DNA of 64,000 nucleotides from Faecalimonas umbilicata. GTDB taxonomy: Bacteria > Bacillota > Clostridia > Lachnospirales > Lachnospiraceae. Shown in pieces: positions 37,489 to 45,958 of the stretch. Both the position numbers and the translations under genes were made by a program. The notes beneath the pieces are model-generated. The model made no database searches. It was given only the letters and a program-made list of their open reading frames with translations, and was not told where the DNA came from. Numbering within the stretch: the first letter of the stretch is position 1; the number at the start of each line of letters is the position of its first letter. The stretch spans positions 1 through 64,000 of the forward strand of contig NZ_SLZV01000009.1 in the NCBI RefSeq assembly GCF_004346095.1, read 5' to 3'.

Positions 37489-37578
37489 ACTAAAATCCTC
37501 CTCGTTCTCTCTTTCAAATCATTTTGAACATACGCTATATCCTTCTAATCTGAAATTCAAGTACATTTCTATTTTTTG

Positions 37579-37607
37579 ATTCTAGCATATTTTTATGTTT
37601 TGCACAA
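37579..37607 (-). promoter_or_regulatory. sigma-A promoter of the interrupted gene
   Basis: Minus strand TTGTGC (37602-37607), 17 bases, TAGAAT (37579-37584) with a TGC extended -10, about 90 bases before ATG 37488. Confidence 0.6.
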
Positions 37608-37625
37608 TTATTTTTTTGCATTTTT

Positions 37626-38096
37626 CTATCTTCTATATATTCTGTCCAATATTTTGTACAAAAGATTCTCTCGATAATATCCCATCGGAGCTTCTCCCGG
37701 AAATTGTGTCAGCATCCGGTAAATATAAATTACAATACATGCAATAAGGAGAACTGCACCCCATGCTGCCACATGCGGCAGTTTTCTTCCAAGAATATAG
37801 CGATAAAAGAAAAACGCACACAGAAAAAAGATCATCGGATAGATCATCGGATTCATCCGATATGCCTCAGCAAACTTTGCGCAAAACAAGAGTCTGGCAG
37901 CTCGTGTCAGACCACAGGCAGGACACGGAAATCCCGTCAGACAGACACTCGGACAGCCCGCATTGCAGCCTACATGCATAAAAAGAAAATATACTGCTAC
38001 TGCAAACAATGCTGTCCGGTACTGGAACAAATCCTTCCAGATCCGTGCAGCTATCTTTTTCACAATCTCTTTTACAGAATGATCTTTTTCGGACAT
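37626..38096 (-). CDS. DUF2752 membrane protein, 156 aa
   Basis: Small membrane protein with about three spans (about 27-43, 84-100, 108-126). The DUF2752 signature CLTGFPCPACGLTRA, with its CPxCG pair, is near residues 52-66, next to CNAGCPSVC. Its start overlaps the rnfB stop by 25 bases, which makes it the last gene of the rnf operon. Whether it has any link to Rnf function is unknown; the cysteine motif could bind metal or a thiol partner. Confidence 0.88.
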   Translation of the reverse strand: MSEKDHSVKEIVKKIAARIWKDLFQYRTALFAVAVYFLFMHVGCNAGCPSVCLTGFPCPACGLTRAARLLFCAKFAEAYRMNPMIYPMIFFLCAFFFYRYILGRKLPHVAAWGAVLLIACIVIYIYRMLTQFPGEAPMGYYRENLLYKILDRIYRR

Positions 38097-38863
38097 TTTT
38101 CAGCACATGCTCCACAGTTCGTACATTTCTCCGGATCGATCCACGCAAGATTATTCTCCACAACGATTGCATCTGCCGGGCAGACTTTCTGACACATCCG
38201 ACAGCCAATGCATCCCGTGCTGCATACAGCCATCACATCTTTTCCCTTTTCCTTAGAACTGCACTGTACAAGATGCTTTGCCTCATATGGTACAAGCTCG
38301 ATCAGATTTTTCGGACATGCTTTGATACATTTTCCACATGCTTTGCATGCTTCTTTATCTACTACCGCAACTCCGTCTACAATGTGAATCGCATCAAACG
38401 GACAGGCTTTTACACAAGTGCCAAATCCACAACATCCGTAATCACAGGATTTTGGACCACCATTCTGCATATGCGCCATCATCACGCAGTCCTCGATTCC
38501 CGTGTACGCATAATCCTGCTTTGCTTTCCCACAAGTCCCCGCACATTTGACAAACGCAGTCATCCGCTTCTGTTCTCCTGCTGCGACTCCCATAATCTCT
38601 CCGATTTTTTCCGCCACCGGAGCGCCGCCGACTGGACAGGCAGAGATTTCCGCCTCTCCTTTTACGATCGCGGCAGCAAGTCCGGAGCACCCTGCGTATC
38701 CACAGCCGCCGCAATTATTGCCCGGAAGCGCATCACATACTTTTGTTTCACGCTCATCAACTTCCACTGCAAATTTCTGTCCCGCAACTCCGAGGAATAC
38801 ACCAATGAACAGGCCGACTCCTCCCACGATCAGGGCAGCAAATATAATTCCTGTAATACTCAT
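38072..38863 (-). CDS. rnfB: Rnf electron transport complex subunit B, 263 aa
   Basis: Ferredoxin-like entry subunit of the Rnf complex (ferredoxin:NAD+ oxidoreductase that pumps Na+ or H+). An N-terminal membrane helix (about 5-27) precedes the NCGGCGYAGCSGLA Fe-S domain (about 49-62), then four further CxxCxxCxxxCP-type clusters (for example CKACGKCIKACP near 172, CTNCGACAEKCP near 247). The number of clusters is higher than in the gamma-proteobacterial protein and typical of Clostridia. It follows rnfA by 15 bases. Confidence 0.97.
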   Translation of the reverse strand: MSITGIIFAALIVGGVGLFIGVFLGVAGQKFAVEVDERETKVCDALPGNNCGGCGYAGCSGLAAAIVKGEAEISACPVGGAPVAEKIGEIMGVAAGEQKRMTAFVKCAGTCGKAKQDYAYTGIEDCVMMAHMQNGGPKSCDYGCCGFGTCVKACPFDAIHIVDGVAVVDKEACKACGKCIKACPKNLIELVPYEAKHLVQCSSKEKGKDVMAVCSTGCIGCRMCQKVCPADAIVVENNLAWIDPEKCTNCGACAEKCPKKIIL

Positions 38864-38878
38864 CGTCTTTCCTCCTGC

Positions 38879-39472
38879 CTATAAGTTCAGTCCGGAAAAT
38901 CCAAAGAATGCAATCGCCATCAAGCCTGCTGTCACAAGCACAATCGGCATTCCCCGAAAGGATTCCGGCACATCATTATGTTCTGTCTTCTCCCGAATTC
39001 CTGCCATGATGACAATGGCGATCGTAAATCCTACCGCCGTTGCAAACCCATTCACAACACTGGCTAAAATTCCATAATCCTTCTGCACGTTTTTCAAAGC
39101 AACTCCAAGTACCGCACAGTTTGTCGTAATCAATGGCAAGTACACCCCAAGCGCGTTGTAAAGCGGAGGCATCATTTTCTTTAACAACATCTCCACAAAC
39201 TGAACAAGTGCAGCGATGACAAGAATAAACACAATCGTCTGAAGATAGACAAGTCTTCCATTTAAAATTGCATCGTTTGCAAGAATAAATTTGTAAATCA
39301 GGCTTGTGATAAAGGAAGAGATCGTCAACACGAAAATAACTGCTCCTCCCATTCCTGCTGCCGTCTCCACCTTTTTAGATACGCCGAGGAACGGACAAAG
39401 ACCTAAAAACTGGCTGAGAACAACATTATTTACAAGCGCTGCACCGACTGCAATCAATAATAGTTCTTCCAT
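38879..39472 (-). CDS. rnfA: Rnf electron transport complex subunit A, 197 aa
   Basis: Six-span membrane subunit that, with RnfE, holds an intramembrane 2Fe-2S cluster. Motifs: NNVVLSQFLGLCPFLGVS (about 15-32, with Cys26) and LITTNCAVLGVA (about 114-125, with the second conserved Cys). Length is normal. Its ATG directly follows the rnfE stop. Confidence 0.97.
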   Translation of the reverse strand: MEELLLIAVGAALVNNVVLSQFLGLCPFLGVSKKVETAAGMGGAVIFVLTISSFITSLIYKFILANDAILNGRLVYLQTIVFILVIAALVQFVEMLLKKMMPPLYNALGVYLPLITTNCAVLGVALKNVQKDYGILASVVNGFATAVGFTIAIVIMAGIREKTEHNDVPESFRGMPIVLVTAGLMAIAFFGFSGLNL

Positions 39473-40177
39473 TTACTTTCCCTCCTGCTTCTCTACCGAA
39501 AACACTGCTTTTCCACAACTTCCGTTTCCACAGGATGCGCAGCTGCCATCACAGCCACTAGCCGCCTCCTGCTGTCCGCCTTTCGCCTTTGCCGCTTTCA
39601 CTTTGTTCTGAACCGCCACAAGACAGGCAAGCACAAAAAATGCCCCTGGAGCAAGCACAAAGATCGTGATTGGTTCATACGAGGCCGGCATGATCTTCCA
39701 GCCAAAAATCTTCCCGCTTCCGATAATCTCACGGACCATTCCGATTGCTGTCAGACCTACTGTAAAGCCAAGTCCCATCCCAAGTCCATCAAAGATAGAC
39801 GGAAGCACCGGATTTTTGGAAGCATAGCTCTCAGCACGTCCAAGAATAATACAGTTTACAACAATCAGCGGAATATAAAGTCCAAGCGAATCGTAAAGAC
39901 TTGGAATAAACCCTTCCAACAAAAACTGCACCATTGTGACAAACGATGCCACGATCACAATAAAAGACGGTACACGCGCACTGTCCGGGATAATCTTTCG
40001 CAGCATGGAGATCAACATGTTTGACATTACAAGGACAACCGTTGTTGTCAGTCCCATCCCGAGTCCGTTGATTGCAGAAGTCGTCACCGCAAGTGTCGGA
40101 CACATTCCAAGCATCAGCACAAATGTCGGGTTCTCCTTGATCAGTCCGTTAAAAAGTCGTTCCGTACACTTATTCAT
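39473..40177 (-). CDS. rnfE: Rnf electron transport complex subunit E, 234 aa
   Basis: Membrane partner of RnfA. Motifs NPTFVLMLGMCPTLAVT (about 16-32) and LIVVNCIILGRAESYASKNP (about 105-124) mark the paired half. It carries an unusual Cys- and Gly-rich C-terminal tail (about 207-226, CDGSCASCGNGSCG) that could bind a metal; many clostridial RnfE proteins have such tails. ATG 40177, after GGAGGAAG, overlaps rnfG by eight bases. Confidence 0.96.
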   Translation of the reverse strand: MNKCTERLFNGLIKENPTFVLMLGMCPTLAVTTSAINGLGMGLTTTVVLVMSNMLISMLRKIIPDSARVPSFIVIVASFVTMVQFLLEGFIPSLYDSLGLYIPLIVVNCIILGRAESYASKNPVLPSIFDGLGMGLGFTVGLTAIGMVREIIGSGKIFGWKIMPASYEPITIFVLAPGAFFVLACLVAVQNKVKAAKAKGGQQEAASGCDGSCASCGNGSCGKAVFSVEKQEGK

Positions 40178-40790
40178 TGACACTTCCTCCTTCCATTGCT
40201 CCATGATAATAGGCAACTGCGGCATTGACCGCATTGGTAACCGCATCGGTTGTGATCGTTGCTCCGCTTAACGCATCGATCTTACCCTCTTTGCCACCAT
40301 CTCCTTTTACAACCTCAAAATGATCTGTATTGACATCTTGAAACTGTTCCTTAAATTCTGGTTCCTGTGCATTCATTCCAAGACCGGCAGTTTCACTGAT
40401 TGATAACAGTTCGATTCCTGTCACAGTGCCATCCAGTGTAATCCCGACAGACACTTTGATCTCTCCGCCATATCCTTCTTTGGATGTAGCTGTTACCACA
40501 CTGCCAATTGCATTTTCCCCGCTGTCAAGGGCCAATGCCGCTTCATTGACATAGCAGCCACTAACCCCTGCATTTCTTAAAATTTCTTCTGCCTCTTTTT
40601 CCTCAAATGCTTCAAATGTCTGAAAGGTTTCTGCCTCTTGAAACACAGTATGATATGCCTCCTGCTTTCGATTTTCTCTGCTGGCAGCAATCGGCTCTTT
40701 TGTAATCTCATAGACAAATCCGAGAAGCAGACCGGATATCAATGTGATCGCAGTCAGGATCAATGTATTTTTTATGATCTTCTGATTCAT
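40170..40790 (-). CDS. rnfG: Rnf electron transport complex subunit G, 206 aa
   Basis: Membrane-anchored FMN subunit. One N-terminal span (about 8-28) is followed by an extracytoplasmic FMN-binding domain, with the flavin attachment motif SGATITTDAV near residues 175-184, whose Thr carries covalent FMN. The flavin transferase ApbE that would attach it is not in this window. Start shares one base with the rnfD stop. Confidence 0.95.
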   Translation of the reverse strand: MNQKIIKNTLILTAITLISGLLLGFVYEITKEPIAASRENRKQEAYHTVFQEAETFQTFEAFEEKEAEEILRNAGVSGCYVNEAALALDSGENAIGSVVTATSKEGYGGEIKVSVGITLDGTVTGIELLSISETAGLGMNAQEPEFKEQFQDVNTDHFEVVKGDGGKEGKIDALSGATITTDAVTNAVNAAVAYYHGAMEGGSVNE

Positions 40791-41719
40791 TATCTCTCTC
40801 CTCCCTTCCCGAATGGACGTGGGCGGGTTACTCTTTCAATCAATGGGACAAGCAGATTGCTGATAATGATTGCATAAGAAACTCCCTCTGCAGATCTTCC
40901 AAGCAGACGGAATAACCCCGTCAGCACTCCCAGACAGACACCATACAAAATCTGCCCGTTCTTTGTGATCGGTGCCGTCACATAATCTGTCGCCATGAAC
41001 CATGCACCAAGCATCAAACCACCTCCACACAACTGTGCAGTAAGGTAGTTCAAGTCGAATCCTTTTCCACTAAACAATACGATCATCACAATAAAAGTGA
41101 TCAGATATGTCCCCGGAATCCGAAGATCGATCACTCCCATAAACAGAAGGAACATCGCACCGATCATAATTGCGATCACAGATGTTTCACCGATCGTTCC
41201 CGCAATATTTCCAATCAGCATGTCCATGGTATTGACACTCTCACCTGTTTTTAGCTGGGCAAGCGGCGTGGCGCCTGACACCCCGTCATAGACAAATGTT
41301 GTCATTCTCCCTGTAAAGGAAATCAAAAGAAAGCACCTCGCAGCAAGTGCCGGATTCATAAAATTCTGTCCAAGTCCGCCAAACAGCTGCTTGACTACTA
41401 AAATCGCAAACACCGCCCCAAGCACGCACATCCACCACGGCGCTGTCGGCGGAAGGTTTAATGCGAGAAGCAGACCTGTGACCGCTGCACTTCCATCAGC
41501 AATCGTGATCTTCTTCCCCATGAACCGCTCAAAAAGATACTCTGTTGCCACTGCAGAAGCAACTGTCAGAAACACGATTCCAAGTGCCTGTACGCCAAAA
41601 TTATAAATTCCAAAAAGTGTCGTCGGCATTAACGCGATCAGGACAAGGAACATAATATTTCCTGTCGTGACCTTTGCGCGTATATGCGGCGAAGATGATA
41701 TATTAAATGTCTCGTTCAT
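40790..41719 (-). CDS. rnfD: Rnf electron transport complex subunit D, 309 aa
   Basis: Polytopic subunit with about nine spans and a second covalent FMN. Motifs: SSPHIRAKVTTGNIM (about 7-21), DGSAAVTGLLLALNLPPTAPWW (about 80-101), and the flavin site GVSGATPLAQLK near 154-165. ATG 41719 has AGGGAGAG upstream and lies 10 bases from the rnfC stop. Confidence 0.96.
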   Translation of the reverse strand: MNETFNISSSPHIRAKVTTGNIMFLVLIALMPTTLFGIYNFGVQALGIVFLTVASAVATEYLFERFMGKKITIADGSAAVTGLLLALNLPPTAPWWMCVLGAVFAILVVKQLFGGLGQNFMNPALAARCFLLISFTGRMTTFVYDGVSGATPLAQLKTGESVNTMDMLIGNIAGTIGETSVIAIMIGAMFLLFMGVIDLRIPGTYLITFIVMIVLFSGKGFDLNYLTAQLCGGGLMLGAWFMATDYVTAPITKNGQILYGVCLGVLTGLFRLLGRSAEGVSYAIIISNLLVPLIERVTRPRPFGKGGER

Positions 41720-41729
41720 ATGTCTCTCC

Positions 41730-43046
41730 CTATTTCTTCTTATTTGCCAGAGCAATCTTCCTCATAGAACCAATTGCCTGCTTCAAGTGTCTCTTTGCCG
41801 GACAGACATAACTGCAGGAACCACATTCCACACACTCCAGCCCCTCCCATTTCAGGAACGACTCTTCGTCATGCCGTTCAGCAAAATCTGCCAGTCGCGA
41901 CGGAACAATCCTGCTTGGACAGGCATCCACACAGCGTCCGCAGTTGATACACGCACTTGGCTCATGCTTTTTCACTTCATCCTTAGAAAATCCAAGGATT
42001 GCAGAAGAAGTTTTTGTCACAGGTACTTCTGTGGAAAACATTGCAAACCCCATCATCGGTCCACCTGAGATCACTTTCTCCGGCACGCCTTCAAATCCAC
42101 CGGCCATCTCGATAAGTTCCATCTGGCTCATGCCGCAAGGGGCAAGAAAATTGCCAGGTTCTTTGACCGCATCTCCGCTGACAGTGACAACTCTTTCATA
42201 GAGTGGCTTTCCGGAAATAACGGCCTCGTAAATCGCAATCAATGTCTCCACATTATCCACAATACAGCCTGCATCTGCCGGCAACATAGAAGAATTGATC
42301 GCACGCTTTGTCGTCGCATAGATCAATTGTCGTTCTGCTCCCTGCGGGTATTTTGTCTGGAGAACTTTCACTTCCATCCTCGGCTCATCTTTCGTCAGTT
42401 CTTTTAACTTTTCAATGCAGTCCGGCTTATTATCCTCGATTCCAAAGATACCTTTTGCATTCTCAAACAACTGCAGAACAACTTTCATCCCGCCAACTAA
42501 CTTCTCTGGTGTCTCAAGCATCCGGCGATAATCTGCTGTGATATATGGCTCACACTCTGCACAGTTTGCGATAATATATTCTATTTTCTCCGGTTCTTTC
42601 GGTGACAATTTTACTCTGGTAGGAAAGCCTGCTCCTCCCATGCCGACAATTCCTGCTTCCGCAATACAATTTAAGATTTCTTCTTTTTTCATCTGCTCAA
42701 GTGGAATCACTTCTCTCCACTTCGCCTCTTCATACTGTTCATCATTTTCAATTATGATACTGTTCACTTTTGCACCCGTAGATGTAAAATGTGGAGCGAT
42801 CGCCTTGACCGTTCCCGACACGGAAGAATAAATTGGCGCAGATACAAATCCACCCGCCTCAGCAATTTTTTCTCCCCGGAGCACTCTTGCCCCTATTTCT
42901 ACGATTGGATTCGCCGGTGCTCCGATATGCTGTGAAAGCGGATAGACCAGTTCTTTGCCCGGTTTGGCTTCCACGATCGGTTTGTCTTTCGACAGCTTCT
43001 TGCCATCATCCGGGTGAATCCCGCCTTTAAACGTCAACAATCCCAT
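41730..43046 (-). CDS. rnfC: Rnf electron transport complex subunit C, 438 aa
   Basis: Soluble FMN/NADH-binding subunit at the cytoplasmic face. N-terminal GGIHPDDGKKLS segment (about 7-18), the NuoF-like flavin/NAD region GMGGAGFPTRVKL near residue 137-149, and two 4Fe-4S motifs CINCGRCVDACP near 368 and CVECGSCSYVCP near 407. ATG 43046 follows AAGGAG closely. First gene of rnfCDGEAB, the clostridial order. No clear promoter could be fixed in the 160 bases upstream. Confidence 0.97.
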   Translation of the reverse strand: MGLLTFKGGIHPDDGKKLSKDKPIVEAKPGKELVYPLSQHIGAPANPIVEIGARVLRGEKIAEAGGFVSAPIYSSVSGTVKAIAPHFTSTGAKVNSIIIENDEQYEEAKWREVIPLEQMKKEEILNCIAEAGIVGMGGAGFPTRVKLSPKEPEKIEYIIANCAECEPYITADYRRMLETPEKLVGGMKVVLQLFENAKGIFGIEDNKPDCIEKLKELTKDEPRMEVKVLQTKYPQGAERQLIYATTKRAINSSMLPADAGCIVDNVETLIAIYEAVISGKPLYERVVTVSGDAVKEPGNFLAPCGMSQMELIEMAGGFEGVPEKVISGGPMMGFAMFSTEVPVTKTSSAILGFSKDEVKKHEPSACINCGRCVDACPSRIVPSRLADFAERHDEESFLKWEGLECVECGSCSYVCPAKRHLKQAIGSMRKIALANKKK

Positions 43047-43210
43047 TTTTTCTCCTTCTTTCTTATAATTTATATATATCATACAAAAAATCCAAAGATT
43101 TTTCTATTGAATTTCCCATTTTTCTTGTATATTTTTGCAAACAGCTTGTCGTTTTTTTAACATCTTTGTGAAAGTGAAGACAAATGATTAGGCGGGGGGA
43201 AAACAAAAAA

Positions 43211-43238
43211 CCACATTAGGAGAACTCTCCTAATGTGG
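43211..43238 (-). terminator. terminator of the cmk-ispH-rpsA operon
   Basis: A perfect 12-13 bp stem (43211-43223 with 43226-43238) followed on the minus strand by six T (43205-43210), 31 bases after the S1 gene. Confidence 0.93.
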
Positions 43239-43269
43239 CAATGATTCCATATTACTATTCAGCTTTTGA

Positions 43270-44352
43270 TTATTCTTCTGTAGTTTCTGCTGCCTCTGTC
43301 TCTGGCTCTAATGCTTTCATGCTAAGACTGATTTTCTTCTCAGCTTCATTTAAGTCAACAACTCTTGCAACAATCTCCTGTCCAACAGATAATACATCAG
43401 AAGGTTTTTCTACATGAGCTTTTGAAATCTGAGATACATGAAGAAGTGCATCTACACCTGGTGCAAGTTCAACGAATGCTCCAAAATCTGTCATTCTTGC
43501 AACTTTTCCTGTTACATCTGCTCCTACAGCATATTTTTCAGAAGCATTTGCCCATGGATTAGATTCTGGGAATTTCAGGCTGAGTGCAATCTTTGTATCG
43601 TTGATATCTTTTACAAGAACTTTCACCTGATCTCCTACCTGGAATACTTTCTTTGGATTTTCTACTCTTCCCCAAGACATCTCTGAGATATGAAGAAGAC
43701 CATCTACTCCTCCAAGATCGATAAACGCACCAAAATCTGTTACATTTTTCACAGTTCCTTCTACTGTATCGCCTACTTTTAATTTAGCAAACAGCTCTTT
43801 CTGAAGCTCTGCTTTCTCTGCTACGAGAAGCTGTCTTCTATCACCGATCACACGATTTCTTCTTGGATTGAATTCGCTGATTACAAATTCAATTTCCTGT
43901 CCTTCGTATTTGCTCAAATCTTTTTCATAAGAATCTGATACAAGGCTTGCAGGAATAAATACTCTTGCTTCGTCAACAACAACACTTAATCCTCCACCTA
44001 AAATCTGTGCTACTGTTGCTTTTAACACTTCTTTATTCTCGTAAGCTTCTCTTAATCTCTCGTTTCCTTTTTCTGCTGCAAGTCTCTTATAAGTCAACAG
44101 CACTTGACCTTCTCCGTCATTTACCTTCAGCACTTTTACAGTCATCGGATCACCAACGGAAACAACTGTTGTCAAATCAACATTTGGTTCGTTTGTGTAC
44201 TCGCTGCGTGTAATGATTCCGTCTGCTTTACATCCGATATTCAGGATGATCTCGTCCGGTTTCACATCGATTACAGTACCCTCAACAACCTCTCCATTTC
44301 GTATTGTTTTAAATGATTCTTCCAACATTTGTTCAAAAGTTAATTCTGACAT
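43270..44352 (-). CDS. rpsA: 30S ribosomal protein S1 (four S1 domains), 360 aa
   Basis: RNA-binding S1 protein. Four OB-fold S1 domains are visible, starting at about residues 16, 100, 185 and 270 (for example GDTVEGTVKNVTDFGAFIDLGGVDGLLHISEM in domain 3). Four domains is the Firmicute form, shorter than the six-domain E. coli protein. The C-terminal tail is acidic. ATG 44352 after GAGGAGG lies inside the last codons of ispH, in a different frame, with a 20-base overlap. In several Clostridia the same two proteins occur as a single fusion. A role in the ribosome versus general RNA binding is not settled for this form. Confidence 0.93.
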   Translation of the reverse strand: MSELTFEQMLEESFKTIRNGEVVEGTVIDVKPDEIILNIGCKADGIITRSEYTNEPNVDLTTVVSVGDPMTVKVLKVNDGEGQVLLTYKRLAAEKGNERLREAYENKEVLKATVAQILGGGLSVVVDEARVFIPASLVSDSYEKDLSKYEGQEIEFVISEFNPRRNRVIGDRRQLLVAEKAELQKELFAKLKVGDTVEGTVKNVTDFGAFIDLGGVDGLLHISEMSWGRVENPKKVFQVGDQVKVLVKDINDTKIALSLKFPESNPWANASEKYAVGADVTGKVARMTDFGAFVELAPGVDALLHVSQISKAHVEKPSDVLSVGQEIVARVVDLNEAEKKISLSMKALEPETEAAETTEE

Positions 44353-45187
44353 TTTTTTGAACCTCCTCAATTATTTTATTGGGCGTGGATGCCCCTGCTG
44401 TAATACCTACTGTTTCCACGGACCTTAATTGATTCATATCCAAATCGTCAAGTGTCTGTATATAGTACGTATTGTTACATGCTTTTTTACATATTTCAAA
44501 TAATTTCTGGGTATTTGAACTATGCTTATCGCCGATCACGATCATAGCATCAACACCCTTTGCAATGCTTTTTGCTTCTGTCTGGCGCTCTTTTGTCGCA
44601 TTACAAATCGTATTTAAAACACTTATATCATACCTCTTTTTGGAGATAATTTCAACTAAATCTTTGAATTTATTGTAATTAAATGTCGTCTGTGATACAA
44701 TACATATCTTTTGTTCCTCCGGCAAAGACAGTTGCTCTGCTTCCTCCGCATCTTGAATTACAGTCACCGGCAAAAGTGACCACCCCATAATTCCCTGCAC
44801 TTCGGGATGTTCCGGATTCCCAATGATGATCACATGACTTCCTTCCTCACTTGCCTTCTTTACAATATTATGGATCTTCTTTACAAACGGGCAGGTTGCA
44901 TCTACATACTGCAGCTTTCTCTCCTCCAGCAGATCATAGATCCTCTTTGGCACCCCATGAGAACGGATGATCACAATCCCCTCTGTCAGTGCTGCCAACT
45001 CTTCTTCCGAATGAATCACTTCCACTCCTCGACTCCTGAGATCTTTCACCACTTCCTCATTGTGAATGATCGGCCCATATGTATAGATTTTCTTCCCTTT
45101 TTCCTTTTCCGTCTGCTCATACACCTGGTCTACTGCCCGCTTTACACCAAAGCAGAACCCTGCGGTCTTTGCAACATTTACCTCCAT
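44333..45187 (-). CDS. ispH: 4-hydroxy-3-methylbut-2-enyl diphosphate reductase, 284 aa
   Basis: Last enzyme of the MEP isoprenoid pathway, producing IPP and DMAPP, with a 4Fe-4S centre. The three ligating cysteines are in GFCFGVKRAV (about 11-20), DATCPFVKKIH (about 92-102) and NTICNATKERQ (about 191-201). The catalytic Glu lies in the Glu/Thr region near 120-125 (IGNPEHPEVQG). ATG 45187 is six bases after GAGG; a GTG four codons upstream is less likely. It lies between cmk and rpsA. Confidence 0.97.
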   Translation of the reverse strand: MEVNVAKTAGFCFGVKRAVDQVYEQTEKEKGKKIYTYGPIIHNEEVVKDLRSRGVEVIHSEEELAALTEGIVIIRSHGVPKRIYDLLEERKLQYVDATCPFVKKIHNIVKKASEEGSHVIIIGNPEHPEVQGIMGWSLLPVTVIQDAEEAEQLSLPEEQKICIVSQTTFNYNKFKDLVEIISKKRYDISVLNTICNATKERQTEAKSIAKGVDAMIVIGDKHSSNTQKLFEICKKACNNTYYIQTLDDLDMNQLRSVETVGITAGASTPNKIIEEVQKNVRINF

Positions 45188-45220
45188 CTGCCGCCTCACT
45201 TTCCATTACTTTTCCAATTC

Positions 45221-45877
45221 CTATTTACACACCGATAAAATTGCCTGGACGACTTCTTCGATCGTCATCTCAGAAGAGTCGATCAGCACTGCATCCTCCG
45301 CCTGCTTCAACGGCGCGGTCTCCCTTGTCATATCACGTTCATCACGCTCCTGAATATCTTTCTCAATCTCTTCAAGAACGCATGCCTGACCAGCTTCCTG
45401 AAGTTCTTTGAATCTTCTTTCCGCTCTCGTCCTGACACTTGCTGTAAGATAGATCTTGACATCTGCATGCGGGAGAATATTCGTTCCGATATCACGTCCA
45501 TCCATCACAACGTCATAATCTCTTGCCAGTTTTCGCTGAAGTTCCAGCAAGTGCGCCCTCACCTCCGGAAGTGCCGATCCGACAGATGCGAATCTGCCTA
45601 CTGCTTCCTCTCTGAGTCTTCCAGTAACGTTCTTTCCATTTAAATATACCTGCTGGCTTTCATTCTCGTAGCGAATCACAATTTCTGCTCCGCCGCATAT
45701 TTCCTTCATATGTTCCAAATCTTCCGAAGTAAGCCCCTGCTCCTGAAAATAAACCGCCATTGCCCGATACATTGCTCCAGTATCCACATAAATGTATCCT
45801 AGTTCTCTGGCCACCCGCCTGGCAATCGTACTTTTCCCGGCACCCGCCGGTCCATCTATCGCAATATTATATCCCAT
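45221..45877 (-). CDS. cmk: cytidylate kinase, 218 aa
   Basis: Phosphorylates CMP and dCMP with ATP. P-loop IDGPAGAGKSTIARRVA (about 7-23), the YVDTGAMYRAMAVYF segment (about 29-43), and the NMP-binding DGRDIGTNILP (about 146-156) with the mobile lid RRFKELQE near 175. Length is standard. First gene of cmk-ispH-rpsA, the order also seen in many Firmicutes where cmk precedes an S1 gene. Confidence 0.97.
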   Translation of the reverse strand: MGYNIAIDGPAGAGKSTIARRVARELGYIYVDTGAMYRAMAVYFQEQGLTSEDLEHMKEICGGAEIVIRYENESQQVYLNGKNVTGRLREEAVGRFASVGSALPEVRAHLLELQRKLARDYDVVMDGRDIGTNILPHADVKIYLTASVRTRAERRFKELQEAGQACVLEEIEKDIQERDERDMTRETAPLKQAEDAVLIDSSEMTIEEVVQAILSVCK

Positions 45878-45958
45878 ATTTCCTCTTTTCCCGGCAGTCT
45901 CCCGCCAATTTTTCTCTTTTATTTTCCAACGTCACTAATTTTGCAACATCTATCCCTG

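Noticed and set aside
37704-38192. Plus-strand open frame of 162 codons opposite DUF2752 and rnfB
   Set aside because: Antisense shadow of two well-supported genes; no start signal or recognisable domain.
43047-43204. Promoter for rnfC
   Set aside because: Several AT-rich near matches exist (for example a TATGAT), but none has a -35 box at acceptable spacing.
44333-44352. Programmed frameshift producing an IspH-S1 fusion
   Set aside because: The overlap shows no convincing slippery run, and S1 has its own GAGGAGG and ATG.
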